Shown piece after piece: positions 18,941 to 26,683 of a stretch of DNA of 64,000 nucleotides. The stretch spans positions 4,238-68,237 of the forward strand of contig CAAGHZ010000028.1 in NCBI GenBank assembly GCA_900769795.1, written 5' to 3'. The DNA comes from Clostridia bacterium (lineage in GTDB: Bacteria; Bacillota; Clostridia; Monoglobales; Monoglobaceae). The notes under the pieces were generated by a model. It was not told the DNA's origin. It ran no database searches and was given only the letters and a program-made list of their open reading frames with translations. How positions within the stretch are numbered: position 1 is the stretch's first letter; the number at the start of each line of letters is the position of its first letter. The translations under genes and the position numbers were made by a program.

Positions 18941-19015
18941 TATAATGATATATTATCATATAAAAATGTGTAAAACCACCATTGATATGATTTATATATT
19001 ATGGTATAATGATAT
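18941..19015. promoter_or_regulatory. Divergent regulatory region with repeated TATAATGATAT
   Basis: TATAATGATAT occurs at 18941-18951 and again at 19005-19015, 64 bases apart. The first lies in an inverted repeat ATGATA/TATCAT (18945-18959). Position between the mannosidase and the AraC-type gene makes these candidate operators, though AT-rich -10 sequence could give the same pattern by chance. Confidence 0.35.
18982..19010 (+). promoter_or_regulatory. Promoter of the AraC-type regulator
   Basis: TTGATA (18982-18987), a 17-base spacer and TATAAT (19005-19010). The -10 overlaps one copy of the repeated TATAATGATAT, which would permit autoregulation. Confidence 0.75.
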
Positions 19016-19042
19016 TGTTGAATTGCAAAAGGAGATGTTTTT

Positions 19043-19888
19043 GTGAATACAGAGGTTAAAATGTTGAAGGCAAAATATCATACGGATCCGGATACGGGGT
19101 TTTTGCTTCGCCATATCTACGGAAAGACGGAACGGTTTATTATGCATACCCATGATTTTTATGAGTTGTTTCTTATCATTAGCGGAAATGTAACCCATTG
19201 TATAAACGGAGAGGTGCATATCCTGAAACCGGGAAGTCTTGTTTTTATGAGGCCCGGTGATGTCCATACTTATATATACAGAGATGAGCCTGAGTATGAG
19301 TTTATAAATCTTGCCATAAGGGCGGATATAATTGATGGTATGTTTGAGTATTTTGGCGGTATCGCAGATGCGGATGTTTTGCTAAAGAGCAAACTTCCTG
19401 TTGTGGAGCAGCTTACAAAGAGCGAGGTTAAGAACTTCCTCGGAAAGGTGGACTATTTTTATACGGTGGGGAGCGGGGATAGAGTGGTAAAGAAGTTGAA
19501 AATCCGCTCTTTTCTTGCGGATACATTTGTTAAATATTTTCTGGGAAGAACATCGTATGAGACCTCGTCGGATATTCCTGTATGGCTTGAGGAAACAGTT
19601 GAGAAAATGAGGCAAAAGGAAAATTTTGCAGGGGGCATAAAGAGGATGACTGAACTTTCGGACAAGACTCAGGAGCATCTGGCAAGATGTGTGAAAAAAT
19701 ACTATGGTGTGACGTTGAGCAGTTTTGTAAATGAACTCAGGGTTAACTATGCGGCAAATCTTATACTTAATACAAACTTAAAAATGATTGATATATGCTA
19801 CGAGTCAGGCTTTGGGAATATAAGCAATTTCTATACAAATTTTAAAGAGGTGTATGGAGTCTCTCCTAAACAGTTCAGGGAGAGATAA
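19043..19888 (+). CDS. AraC family transcriptional regulator
   Basis: A 281-residue sugar-responsive regulator. The N-terminal cupin domain (about 15-85) has HTHDFYELFLIISG and LKPGSLVFMRPGDVHTY, typical of effector-binding AraC cupins. The C-terminal domain holds two helix-turn-helix motifs, ending with MIDICYESGFGNISNFYTNF and VSPKQFRER. The GTG start has AAGGAG 7 bases upstream. It is divergent from the GH38 gene and convergent with the GH29 gene, so both glycosidases are likely targets, probably induced by a host-glycan sugar. The ligand is not predictable. Confidence 0.9.
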   Translation: MNTEVKMLKAKYHTDPDTGFLLRHIYGKTERFIMHTHDFYELFLIISGNVTHCINGEVHILKPGSLVFMRPGDVHTYIYRDEPEYEFINLAIRADIIDGMFEYFGGIADADVLLKSKLPVVEQLTKSEVKNFLGKVDYFYTVGSGDRVVKKLKIRSFLADTFVKYFLGRTSYETSSDIPVWLEETVEKMRQKENFAGGIKRMTELSDKTQEHLARCVKKYYGVTLSSFVNELRVNYAANLILNTNLKMIDICYESGFGNISNFYTNFKEVYGVSPKQFRER

Positions 19889-19918
19889 AAAGAGGCAACA
19901 ATATGTTGCCTCTTTTTT
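19889..19918. terminator. Bidirectional terminator
   Basis: AGAGGCAACA pairs with TGTTGCCTCT (19891-19913), flanked by A and T runs, between the convergent regulator and fucosidase genes. Confidence 0.9.
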
Positions 19919-21155
19919 ACTTTAATTTAATTTTTGCAACTCTTACGCAGTAGTAAGTGCCGTAAGAATAACCTGTACAGCGCATGTTTATGTCGTTGCT
20001 GCTTTGAGTAAATTCAAGTTGCTCGTCGTTGTCCATCCATGTGATGCTGTCTATCTTCTCTCCGTTTAGAACAAAGTGGCGGTCCGGGTTGAAAGTTCCG
20101 TGGCCTGTAACGTTCTCGTTGCCATACATTCCAAGTTCATGGATAAAGGCGTACAGCGTATTATTATCACCCTTGAGGAGAAAGTCTTTTGAATCCTCTG
20201 TCGAATAGTAGGGTTTGCCATTGTATATTGCTTCGCCAAATATCTTCATCCAGTCGCCCATAATCTTGAGAAGTTCTTTCTGCATAGGGATGATTCCGCC
20301 CTGAGCCGTTGGCCCGATGTTAAGAAGAAGGTTTGCGCCAACCTTGCGGCAAGAGCAAAGGGTTTCGATAAGTTCGGAGGGAGATTTGTAGTCAAAGTCA
20401 GCATAGCCGCATCCCCAATGTCTGTTGAGGGTATAGCACATTTCAGATGTTATGTATTTGCTCATGCCTGTGCGGTCCATAGGTGTGGGTCTGCCTTGTT
20501 CGAAGGTTACAGAGTCAATCTCGGGGTGGCCGAGTTCGCCTCTCTTGCTAAGGCCTGTATTGTTAATAATCATAGCCTCGGGCTGGTGCTTGCGGATTGT
20601 ACCGTAGAGGTCGTCAAGTTTCCAGTCTGTGTCGTCGGGCTTGCTCCAGTTGCCGTCAAACCAAAGTCCGCCTATCTTGCCATAGCGGGTGCAGAGTATT
20701 TCTACGCTTTGGCGCAGATATTCAAGGTATGCATCGAAATCGTTGTTAAAGTCCTGATTATACCAATCAAGAGTAGTGTGATAGAAGAAGGGGACGATGC
20801 CGTGTTTGTTGCAGGCATCTACGAACTCTTTGATAAGGTCTCTGCCTGCCGGTGTGTGGGGAGCGTCAAAGGTGTTGAGCCCGCATGTGTCATAAAGAGA
20901 AAATCCCTCGTGGTGACGTGTGGTCAGGGTGATGTATTTGCATCCTGCGTTTTTTGCGGTAAGCACCATTTCTTCTGCGTCAAAATCCTCTGCAGTAAAT
21001 GTATCTGCAAGTTTGCTATATTCTTCCATAGTCTGGTCTTTGTGAATCCTAAATGTCCACTCGCCTCTGCCCTTTTGAGAGTAAAGCCCCCAGTGGACAA
21101 ACATACCAAAACCTAATTTTTCGAAATCTGCAATTCTTTTAGCCGGTGTAAGCAT
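19917..21155 (-). CDS. GH29 family alpha-L-fucosidase
   Basis: A 412-residue retaining alpha-L-fucosidase acting on fucosylated glycans such as mucin or milk oligosaccharides. GH29 blocks are seen: LGFGMFVHWGLYS near the N-terminus, AGCKYITLTTRHHEGFSLYD, and GGLWFDGNW, where the Asp is the expected nucleophile. VGANLLLNIGPTAQGGI is also typical. The C-terminal 80 residues form a small beta domain, so the protein is a short GH29 form. No signal peptide. AAGGAG lies before the ATG. It has its own promoter overlapping the recO-operon terminator. Confidence 0.9.
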   Translation of the reverse strand: MLTPAKRIADFEKLGFGMFVHWGLYSQKGRGEWTFRIHKDQTMEEYSKLADTFTAEDFDAEEMVLTAKNAGCKYITLTTRHHEGFSLYDTCGLNTFDAPHTPAGRDLIKEFVDACNKHGIVPFFYHTTLDWYNQDFNNDFDAYLEYLRQSVEILCTRYGKIGGLWFDGNWSKPDDTDWKLDDLYGTIRKHQPEAMIINNTGLSKRGELGHPEIDSVTFEQGRPTPMDRTGMSKYITSEMCYTLNRHWGCGYADFDYKSPSELIETLCSCRKVGANLLLNIGPTAQGGIIPMQKELLKIMGDWMKIFGEAIYNGKPYYSTEDSKDFLLKGDNNTLYAFIHELGMYGNENVTGHGTFNPDRHFVLNGEKIDSITWMDNDEQLEFTQSSNDINMRCTGYSYGTYYCVRVAKIKLK

Positions 21156-21188
21156 AGTTAATCTCCTTGAATATGTAAAATTTGATTT

Positions 21189-21217
21189 ATTATAGCATTA
21201 AAAAAACACATAGTCAA
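21189..21217 (-). promoter_or_regulatory. Promoter of the GH29 fucosidase
   Basis: Minus-strand TTGACT (21212-21217), a 17-base spacer and TATAAT (21189-21194). The -35 lies inside the terminator hairpin of the upstream recO operon. Confidence 0.75.
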
Positions 21218-21248
21218 CGCAATGCGGTGCGCAAAATATGTGTTTTTT
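21201..21248 (-). terminator. Terminator of the phoH-recO operon
   Basis: AAAAAACACATA (21201-21212) pairs with TATGTGTTTTTT (21237-21248), with a smaller inner CGCA/TGCG pairing. It follows the recO stop on the minus strand and has a T run there. Confidence 0.75.
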
Positions 21249-21272
21249 GTTTTATTTTATGTGTTTTATGTT

Positions 21273-22025
21273 CTAAAGAGCAGTAACTTTCTTTAGGTAG
21301 TCAAGAGTTTTGAAATTTTTGTCAAGCAAAACCTCGATGCATCTTTCTCCAAGCAGACTCAGGTAGTCGATAGAAGAATGGGACATATCAAAGGCAAAAA
21401 TCTTTTTGTCCTCTGCTAAAGATATGTAGGCGATTGCGGCAAGGATACTGTCGTTTATCTCAAGGGCATCAGGGTGTGCCTCGGCGCATTTGCGACAATA
21501 CACAGAACCGGTCTGTGGGCTGATGAAACAAATTTCGGCACCGCATCCACAATCTTTGCACAGGCTTATGTCAGGCATAAGGCCTGCGATGGTAAGTGTG
21601 CGGAACTCAAAAACTGCCTTGATTTTTTGGGGGTTTGCATCTTCTTTGCACAAAAGATAAAGGCAACGAAGCAAAAGTTCTGCTTGTTTTGGCTCGGGGG
21701 AGCCTTCTTGCATAACCGTGTTTGTTACATCACAAAAGTAAGAGGCGTAAGCCATTTTGTCAAGGGATTCTCTCAAAGAGGCAAAGGATGTGAGAAGTTC
21801 ACCCTCGTTGAGTTTATAAAGGGCGGAAGAACCGCCTTTAAACAAGGTAAAACTGCTGTGGCTGAAAAGGCTTGTTGCGCTCAGCAGTCCTGATTTACCC
21901 TTTCGCACATTGCCTGCCAGAACCGAGATTTTGCCAAGTTCTTTAGTGGCCACCGTCAAAATTCGCGAGGTGTCGCCGTATTTAGTTTCTTTTGTTACTA
22001 TGCCCTCGACGTTAACGATAGCCAA
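21273..22025 (-). CDS. recO: DNA repair protein RecO
   Basis: A 250-residue RecFOR-pathway mediator that loads RecA on SSB-coated single strands. It opens with the N-terminal OB-fold (VEGIVTKETKYGDTSRILTV). The C-terminal zinc site is CKDCGC...CRKC. The start appears to be TTG at 22025 with only GGTG upstream; the frame overlaps the end of yqzL by 14 bases, which suggests translational coupling. It is the last gene of phoH-ybeY-era-yqzL-recO, the usual Firmicutes order. Confidence 0.92.
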   Translation of the reverse strand: MAIVNVEGIVTKETKYGDTSRILTVATKELGKISVLAGNVRKGKSGLLSATSLFSHSSFTLFKGGSSALYKLNEGELLTSFASLRESLDKMAYASYFCDVTNTVMQEGSPEPKQAELLLRCLYLLCKEDANPQKIKAVFEFRTLTIAGLMPDISLCKDCGCGAEICFISPQTGSVYCRKCAEAHPDALEINDSILAAIAYISLAEDKKIFAFDMSHSSIDYLSLLGERCIEVLLDKNFKTLDYLKKVTAL

Positions 22026-22191
22026 TTAGTTCACCATCCCTGTGTGTGGCGGAACTGTCGGTCTGTTTTTCTGCGCTTGAGAATTGGTCAACGTTTATAC
22101 CTTTATACCTCAGGTAAGAATACACGCTGCCTGTACCTGTAAAGTCCTGCCAGAGTTTTTCTGATTCTGTCAAATTATTAATTGTCTGCAT
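22012..22191 (-). CDS. yqzL: YqzL-like small protein
   Basis: A 59-residue protein with KLWQDFTGTGSVYSYLRYKG, the core of the YqzL family, which in Bacillus also lies between era and recO. Its function is unknown. The start is ATG 22191 because GGAGG lies 9 bases upstream; the longer frame to 22212 starts inside that ribosome site. The C-terminal extension after residue 40 is polar. The ribosome site can be sequestered by an upstream complementary arm (see 22198-22247). Confidence 0.75.
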   Translation of the reverse strand: MQTINNLTESEKLWQDFTGTGSVYSYLRYKGINVDQFSSAEKQTDSSATHRDGELIGYR

Positions 22192-22197
22192 ATATTC

Positions 22198-22247
22198 AAA
22201 CCTCCGCATCAAGTAATTAATGAAGTTATTATATGATACGGAGGTTT
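22198..22247 (-). promoter_or_regulatory. Hairpin that buries the yqzL ribosome site
   Basis: On the minus strand, AACCTCCGTATCA (from 22247 down) pairs with TGATGCGGAGGTT (ending 22198), about 14 pairs with one wobble over a 22-base loop. The 3' arm contains the yqzL Shine-Dalgarno. On the plus strand the same hairpin ends in GGTTTTTA, so a minor terminator function in that direction is also possible. Confidence 0.65.
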
Positions 22248-22380
22248 TTATATACTGTGAATATTTGGAGTAGTCTCACTTTATTTTGTACGAGCAAAAT
22301 GTAATCAAAACGAATTTGCAATTGAATAATGCGATACGCTGTCGCAAGTCTATTGTTTTGAATTATTGCCCGATGCCCAT

Positions 22381-22525
22381 ACGGTGGCCACGCCCCACCG
22401 TAATGAAACAATAGCCTTGCGAATGTCTTATTTGTATGCGTCCCGGGGTTTTAAAGGGGCGTAGCCCCTTTGTCCGAGTTTCCCGAAGGGGAACGAAGGA
22501 TTCCGCTCGGGTGGGCGAGCGGAAT
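22381..22525. repeat. Cluster of four consecutive hairpins
   Basis: Four perfect or near-perfect stems lie in 145 bases: ACGGTGG/CCACCGT (22381-22401), AAAGGGGC/GCCCCTTT (22453-22471), GTTTCCC/GGGGAAC (22478-22494) and ATTCCGCTCG/CGAGCGGAAT (22500-22525). No T run follows on either strand. The block is richer in GC than its surroundings. It may be a REP-like intergenic repeat or a structured RNA. Confidence 0.55.
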
Positions 22526-22545
22526 TGGGCAAGGCAAATTAGTTG

Positions 22546-23430
22546 TTATTCAAATCCTATGTCTGTAATAAAATTCTCTCTGTTTCGCCAGTCGTCTTTT
22601 ACGCGCACCCAAAGTTCAAGATAGACTTTCTCGCCGAGAAACCTTTCTATATCGGCTCTTGCCTGAGAGCCAATCTGCTTAAGTTTCTCTCCGCCTTTGC
22701 CGATGATAATTCCTTTATGGCTTTGTCTCTCGCAATAGATTGCGGCAAGAATTTCGTAACTGCCGTTGTCTTTTTTCTTCATTTTTTCTATTTCAACAGC
22801 AATGCCGTGCGGAATCTCCTTGTTTAAAAGGCGCAGAGCCTTTTCTCGTATGAATTCCGACACAATCTGCCTCTCGGGCTGGTCGGTTATAATATCGCCC
22901 GAGAAGAACTTAGGCCCCTCGGGTAAAAACTCTTTAAGTTTGTCAAAGAGTGCGCCCAAGTTGTTGCCCTTTTGCGCAGAGATCGGCACAATGTCTGAAA
23001 AGTCATAAAGGTCTTTAAGTTTGTCAAGAACAGGCAAAAGTTGAAGTTTTGGTATTGTATCAATTTTGTTTACTGCAAGAACAACGGGTACATCCGAAGT
23101 CTTGAGCCCGCGAAGAGCCTCTTTTTCAAGTTCTAGTTCGTTGTCTTTTATGTTGCAGTCTATAACATAGACAAGGGCGTCAATGTCTTGCGTGGCGGTG
23201 TAGATGTATTTTTCCATCCTTTTGCCAAGTTTGTTGTGGGGCTTGTGAATCCCGGGCGTGTCGATTAAAACAAGTTGATAATCCTCGCCTGATTTCACAC
23301 CGAGGATTTTAGTCCTCGTGGTCTGCGGCTTTGATGATACGATTGCAACCTTCTCGCCTATGATGTGGTTAAGAAGAGTTGATTTGCCGGCGTTAGGTCT
23401 GCCGGTTATAGCTATAAATCCTGATTTCAT
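22546..23430 (-). CDS. era: GTPase Era
   Basis: A 294-residue essential GTPase that binds the 3' end of 16S rRNA in small-subunit maturation. G motifs are GRPNAGKSTL (residues 9-18), DTPG and NKID. The C-terminal KH domain contains GIIIGKGGEKLKQIG. The ATG is preceded by GGGAGA. It lies 13 bases after ybeY, another ribosome maturation gene, in the conserved phoH-ybeY-era-recO cluster. Confidence 0.96.
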   Translation of the reverse strand: MKSGFIAITGRPNAGKSTLLNHIIGEKVAIVSSKPQTTRTKILGVKSGEDYQLVLIDTPGIHKPHNKLGKRMEKYIYTATQDIDALVYVIDCNIKDNELELEKEALRGLKTSDVPVVLAVNKIDTIPKLQLLPVLDKLKDLYDFSDIVPISAQKGNNLGALFDKLKEFLPEGPKFFSGDIITDQPERQIVSEFIREKALRLLNKEIPHGIAVEIEKMKKKDNGSYEILAAIYCERQSHKGIIIGKGGEKLKQIGSQARADIERFLGEKVYLELWVRVKDDWRNRENFITDIGFE

Positions 23431-23443
23431 AAATTTTCTCCCG

Positions 23444-23929
23444 TTATCTTGTAAGACCTATTTCGTCTAAAATATCTCTTTGGTATCCAAACATTTCTTC
23501 TTCGTCCTCGGGTGTCATATGGTCATAGCCGAGGAGGTGAAGCATAGAGTGTACACAGAGAAACCCAACCTCTCTCTCAAAGGAGTGTCCGTATTCTTCT
23601 GCCTGCTCAAAGGCACGTTCAAGAGAGATAACTATATCTCCGAGACAAAGTTCGCCCATTTCGTTGAATTCGGCATAATCCTCTATAATATCACCGTCTT
23701 CGTCGTATTCAAACATAGGAAATGATAAAACATCCGTTGCCCTGTCTATGCCACGATGCATATTATTAAGGTCCCTGATGCCTTCATTGTCAATCAGAAC
23801 GACGCTGATTTCCACATCTGTGCGAAACTCCATATATTTAAGGGAGGCAAGGGCGCATTTTTTGATTAAATCCTTAATGTCCCCTCCTGCCTTATACTTG
23901 TCCTGTTGGTTTAAAAAACTAATCTTCAT
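23444..23929 (-). CDS. ybeY: Endoribonuclease YbeY
   Basis: A 161-residue zinc-dependent endoribonuclease for 16S rRNA 3' processing and ribosome quality control. The metal-binding signature is HSMLHLLGYDHMTPEDE, with three His, at about residues 121-137, and the RATDVLSFP motif lies upstream. Length is normal. It lies 9 bases from phoH and 13 from era, so one transcript is expected. Confidence 0.95.
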   Translation of the reverse strand: MKISFLNQQDKYKAGGDIKDLIKKCALASLKYMEFRTDVEISVVLIDNEGIRDLNNMHRGIDRATDVLSFPMFEYDEDGDIIEDYAEFNEMGELCLGDIVISLERAFEQAEEYGHSFEREVGFLCVHSMLHLLGYDHMTPEDEEEMFGYQRDILDEIGLTR

Positions 23930-23938
23930 ATTTCCTCT

Positions 23939-24922
23939 TTATTTATTGTGACTTGTCTTTTTTGCTCTTTCTCTCTCAAAGGTCTTTCTCTCGTACGCTT
24001 TTACGATTCTCTGCACAAGGGGGTGTCTTACAACGTCTCTCTCATCAAGATAGACGAACTCGATTCCCTCAACGCCTTTGAGGACAATCTCCGCATCCCG
24101 AAGGCCTGATTTTTTATCTCTGGGAAGGTCTATCTGCGTAACGTCGCCTGTTACAACAATACGTGACGAAAACCCCATTCTTGTCAGGAACATCTTCATC
24201 TGCTCTGCGGTGGTGTTTTGTGCTTCGTCAAGAATAATAAAGGCATTGTCAAGTGTACGACCTCTCATATACGCAAGGGGTGCAACCTCGATAACTCCGC
24301 GCTCTAAATTCTTATGGAAACTCTCATAGCCAAGCATCTCGCCAAGGGCGTCAAAGAGGGGGCGCAGATATGGGTCTACCTTCTCCTGCATATCGCCGGG
24401 CAAGAATCCAAGGCTCTCGCCGGCTTCAATTGCGGGACGTGTTAGAATGATGCGGTCAACTTCTTTGTTTTTAAATGCGTTTACTGCGGCGGCAACTGCA
24501 AGATAGGTTTTGCCTGTGCCCGCAGGGCCAATACCAAAGACAACGGCGTTGTCTTTGATTGTCTTGAGATACGTTTTCTGGCCAAGGGTTTTTGCCTTTA
24601 TGGGCACACCTCTTGAACTTATGCAGATTACATCCTTGCCGAGTTCTTCGAGTTGTTCCTCATTGCCGATTTCTATCTGCGACATTACATAGCGGACTTC
24701 CTGCTCGCCAATCTGGTCGCCCTTGCTTGCCATGGCAAGAAGAGCGTTGACAACAGAGACCGCCTTGTCTGTGTTCTCGGGTTCGCCGCCGATTTTAATG
24801 TTGGAGCCACGGTTTATTATGGCAACGTCAAGTTCTTTTTCGATAAGCCTTACATTCTCGTCAAAACTGCCAAAGAGGTTTATGACAAGGTCGATTCTTT
24901 CTGCTTCTATATGTCTTTCCAT
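23939..24922 (-). CDS. phoH: PhoH-like ATPase
   Basis: A 327-residue PhoH family P-loop ATPase/putative RNA helicase. The Walker A is GPAGTGKTYLAVA (about 134-146), and Walker B is AFIILDEAQNTT. TRMGFSSRIVVTGDVTQIDLP is a family hallmark. The N-terminal region has GSNIKIGGEPE, an early KH-like segment common in Firmicutes PhoH. AGGAG lies 12 bases before the ATG. It is first in the ribosome-maturation operon and has its own consensus-like promoter. Confidence 0.94.
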   Translation of the reverse strand: MERHIEAERIDLVINLFGSFDENVRLIEKELDVAIINRGSNIKIGGEPENTDKAVSVVNALLAMASKGDQIGEQEVRYVMSQIEIGNEEQLEELGKDVICISSRGVPIKAKTLGQKTYLKTIKDNAVVFGIGPAGTGKTYLAVAAAVNAFKNKEVDRIILTRPAIEAGESLGFLPGDMQEKVDPYLRPLFDALGEMLGYESFHKNLERGVIEVAPLAYMRGRTLDNAFIILDEAQNTTAEQMKMFLTRMGFSSRIVVTGDVTQIDLPRDKKSGLRDAEIVLKGVEGIEFVYLDERDVVRHPLVQRIVKAYERKTFERERAKKTSHNK

Positions 24923-24986
24923 ATTGTATATGCACTCCTGAGTTTTGTTTTTTGATTATCATAACATATTCTTTCCTATATTAAAT

Positions 24987-25015
24987 ATCATAATCCAACA
25001 AAATTGTTTTGTCAA
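24987..25015 (-). promoter_or_regulatory. Promoter of the phoH operon
   Basis: Minus-strand TTGACA (25010-25015), a 17-base spacer and TATGAT (24987-24992), 65 bases before the phoH start. Confidence 0.8.
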
Positions 25016-25128
25016 TCTTAAAATGTGCCAAATATCGGGCAGAAAGCCTGATTTTTAAACAGAATTTGCCAAAAGATGATTTCCTTCGATTTTTTTTTAA
25101 ATTTTTTTAAAAAAATGTGAAAAAACAC

Positions 25129-25157
25129 TTGCATTTTTCTTACAAATAGATTAAAAT
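25129..25157 (+). promoter_or_regulatory. Promoter of the mraZ division/wall cluster
   Basis: TTGCAT (25129-25134), a 17-base spacer and TAAAAT (25152-25157). The MraZ repeats begin eight bases downstream, so MraZ would bind at the transcription start. Confidence 0.75.
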
Positions 25158-25165
25158 AGTAATCA

Positions 25166-25200
25166 AGTGGAGCGAAGTGGGGCAAAATGTCCTAAAGTGG
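25166..25200 (+). promoter_or_regulatory. MraZ-binding repeats
   Basis: AGTGG recurs at 25166, 25176 and 25196, with a degenerate AATGT at 25186: exactly one every ten bases. A further AGTGGTG lies near 25225. GTGG repeats at helical spacing upstream of mraZ are the known target of MraZ, so autoregulation of the cluster is likely. Confidence 0.85.
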
Positions 25201-25265
25201 ATTAAAATTAAAACAAAATCTTGTGAGTGGTGCAAGATGTATTTTTCGGGAAAGGAGGCAACAAG

Positions 25266-25688
25266 ATGCTTGTCGGAAGATATGACCAAAACATTGATGT
25301 TAAGGGCAGAATAAACGTTCCGTCCAAATTCAGATCGTCCCTTGGCGAGAACTTTGTTGCCGCCATAGGAGACGAAAAATGCGTTTGTATCTACCCTATG
25401 GAAGAGTGGAACGCGTTTATGGAGCGCGTAAAGTCTGTTGACGTTGAGGACCGTGCTATGGTTATGAGGTATATTCAGAAAACCTCTGCCGAGTGCGAGA
25501 TGGACAGTCAGGGCAGAGTGGTTATCCCCTCCGCTATCCGCGAGTATGCAGAACTTACAAAAGAAATAGTTGTCTTTGGTGAGCATACAAAGGTTGAAGT
25601 ATGGAGCCTTGAAAACTGGAATGCATACGCCAATAAAGAATTTGATATGGATAAGATTACGGATATCATGAAACGCATTGGTATATAA
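25266..25688 (+). CDS. mraZ: Transcriptional regulator MraZ
   Basis: A 140-residue AbrB-fold DNA-binding protein with two tandem MraZ/SpoVT halves. It forms a ring and binds the GTGG repeats before its own gene. The N-terminal half contains DVKGRINVPSKFR and the second half DSQGRVVIPSAIREYA, the paired signature of the family. ATG 25266 is chosen for the strong AAAGGAGG 8 bases before; an upstream in-frame start at 25227 lies in the leader. It is first in the division/wall cluster, as expected. Confidence 0.96.
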   Translation: MLVGRYDQNIDVKGRINVPSKFRSSLGENFVAAIGDEKCVCIYPMEEWNAFMERVKSVDVEDRAMVMRYIQKTSAECEMDSQGRVVIPSAIREYAELTKEIVVFGEHTKVEVWSLENWNAYANKEFDMDKITDIMKRIGI

Positions 25689-25709
25689 GGGGAGGCGTTG
25701 AGGTGCGAT

Positions 25710-26645
25710 ATGGAATTTAATCATATATCGGTGCTCCTTGAAGAGAGCGTTAACGCTCTTGAGGTAAAACCTGACGGCGTATACGTTGATGGTACCCTCG
25801 GCGGTGGCGGACATTCTTCGCTTATATGTTCCCGTCTCTCGGATAAGGGAGAACTTATAGGGATTGACAGAGACGAGATTGCTCTCTCTGCGGCGACAGA
25901 GAGACTGAAAGGTTATAAATGCCAAAAGCAACTTGTGCATAACAACTTCTTTAATATAAAAGAAGTTTTACATAACCTGGGTGTTGATAAAATTGACGGT
26001 GCCATTTTGGATCTCGGTGTTTCGTCGCCACAACTAGATACGGCGGAGAGAGGTTTTAGTTATAATATGTGCGCTCCTCTTGATATGAGGATGGACAGAA
26101 CGTCGGCTCTTGATGCGTATACTGTTGTGAACACCTACTCAGAAGAAGAACTCTCTGACATAATCTTTAAATATGGTGAGGATAAACTTGCAAGAAGGAT
26201 TGCAAGAGCAATCTGCAAAAGCCGCGAAGAAAAGCCAATCGAAACAACGACGGAACTTTCTGAGATTATAAAATCAGCGTTTCCTCCTGCGGCAAGATTT
26301 GCGGACAAGCATCCTGCAAAGAGGACTTTTCAGGCAATAAGGATAGAGGTAAACGGAGAACTCGATGGCCTTAGCAGGGCGGTTTGTGATTTTGCGGATG
26401 TTCTAAAGCCCGGCGGCAGACTTGCCATAATTACCTTTCATTCTTTAGAAGACAGAATTGTCAAAAATGCCTTTGCTGATATGGCAAGCGGATGCGAGTG
26501 CCCCAAGGACTTTCCTGTTTGTGTATGCGGAAAGAAACCAAGCGTAAAATTGATAAACAGAAAACCCATAATTGCAGATAAGACAGAACTTGAAGAAAAC
26601 TTTCGGGCCCACAGTGCGAAGTTGAGGGTTATTGAAAAGCTCTGA
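25710..26645 (+). CDS. rsmH: 16S rRNA (cytosine-1402-N4)-methyltransferase RsmH
   Basis: A 311-residue SAM-dependent enzyme modifying C1402 of 16S rRNA. Visible blocks are HISVLLEESVNAL, DGTLGGGGHS (SAM site), DLGVSSPQLDTAERGFSY, DMRMDRTS and RTFQAIRIEVNGEL. The C-terminus has FHSLEDRIVK. ATG 25710 is preferred over the TTG at 25698, which is almost touching the upstream GGGGAGG; GAGGTG sits just before the ATG. It follows mraZ by 21 bases. Confidence 0.95.
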   Translation: MEFNHISVLLEESVNALEVKPDGVYVDGTLGGGGHSSLICSRLSDKGELIGIDRDEIALSAATERLKGYKCQKQLVHNNFFNIKEVLHNLGVDKIDGAILDLGVSSPQLDTAERGFSYNMCAPLDMRMDRTSALDAYTVVNTYSEEELSDIIFKYGEDKLARRIARAICKSREEKPIETTTELSEIIKSAFPPAARFADKHPAKRTFQAIRIEVNGELDGLSRAVCDFADVLKPGGRLAIITFHSLEDRIVKNAFADMASGCECPKDFPVCVCGKKPSVKLINRKPIIADKTELEENFRAHSAKLRVIEKL

Positions 26646-26683
26646 TGTAAGATAGATATTATAACAAGAAAGGATGATAAGCT

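Larger units (their letters stand above)
22192..22545. other. 354-bp noncoding gap in the era-yqzL operon
   Basis: This gap interrupts an operon that is otherwise tightly packed. It holds the yqzL ribosome-site hairpin, an AT-rich stretch, and a block of four consecutive hairpins nearest era. I see no coding frame with a ribosome site and no promoter close to consensus. It looks like inserted repeat DNA. Confidence 0.6.
24923..25265. other. 343-bp divergent promoter region between phoH and mraZ
   Basis: This gap holds opposed promoters for the phoH and mraZ operons and the MraZ operator repeats, all listed separately. A T8/A7-rich palindromic stretch lies at 25089-25117. No coding frame with a ribosome site is seen. 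Confidence 0.7.
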
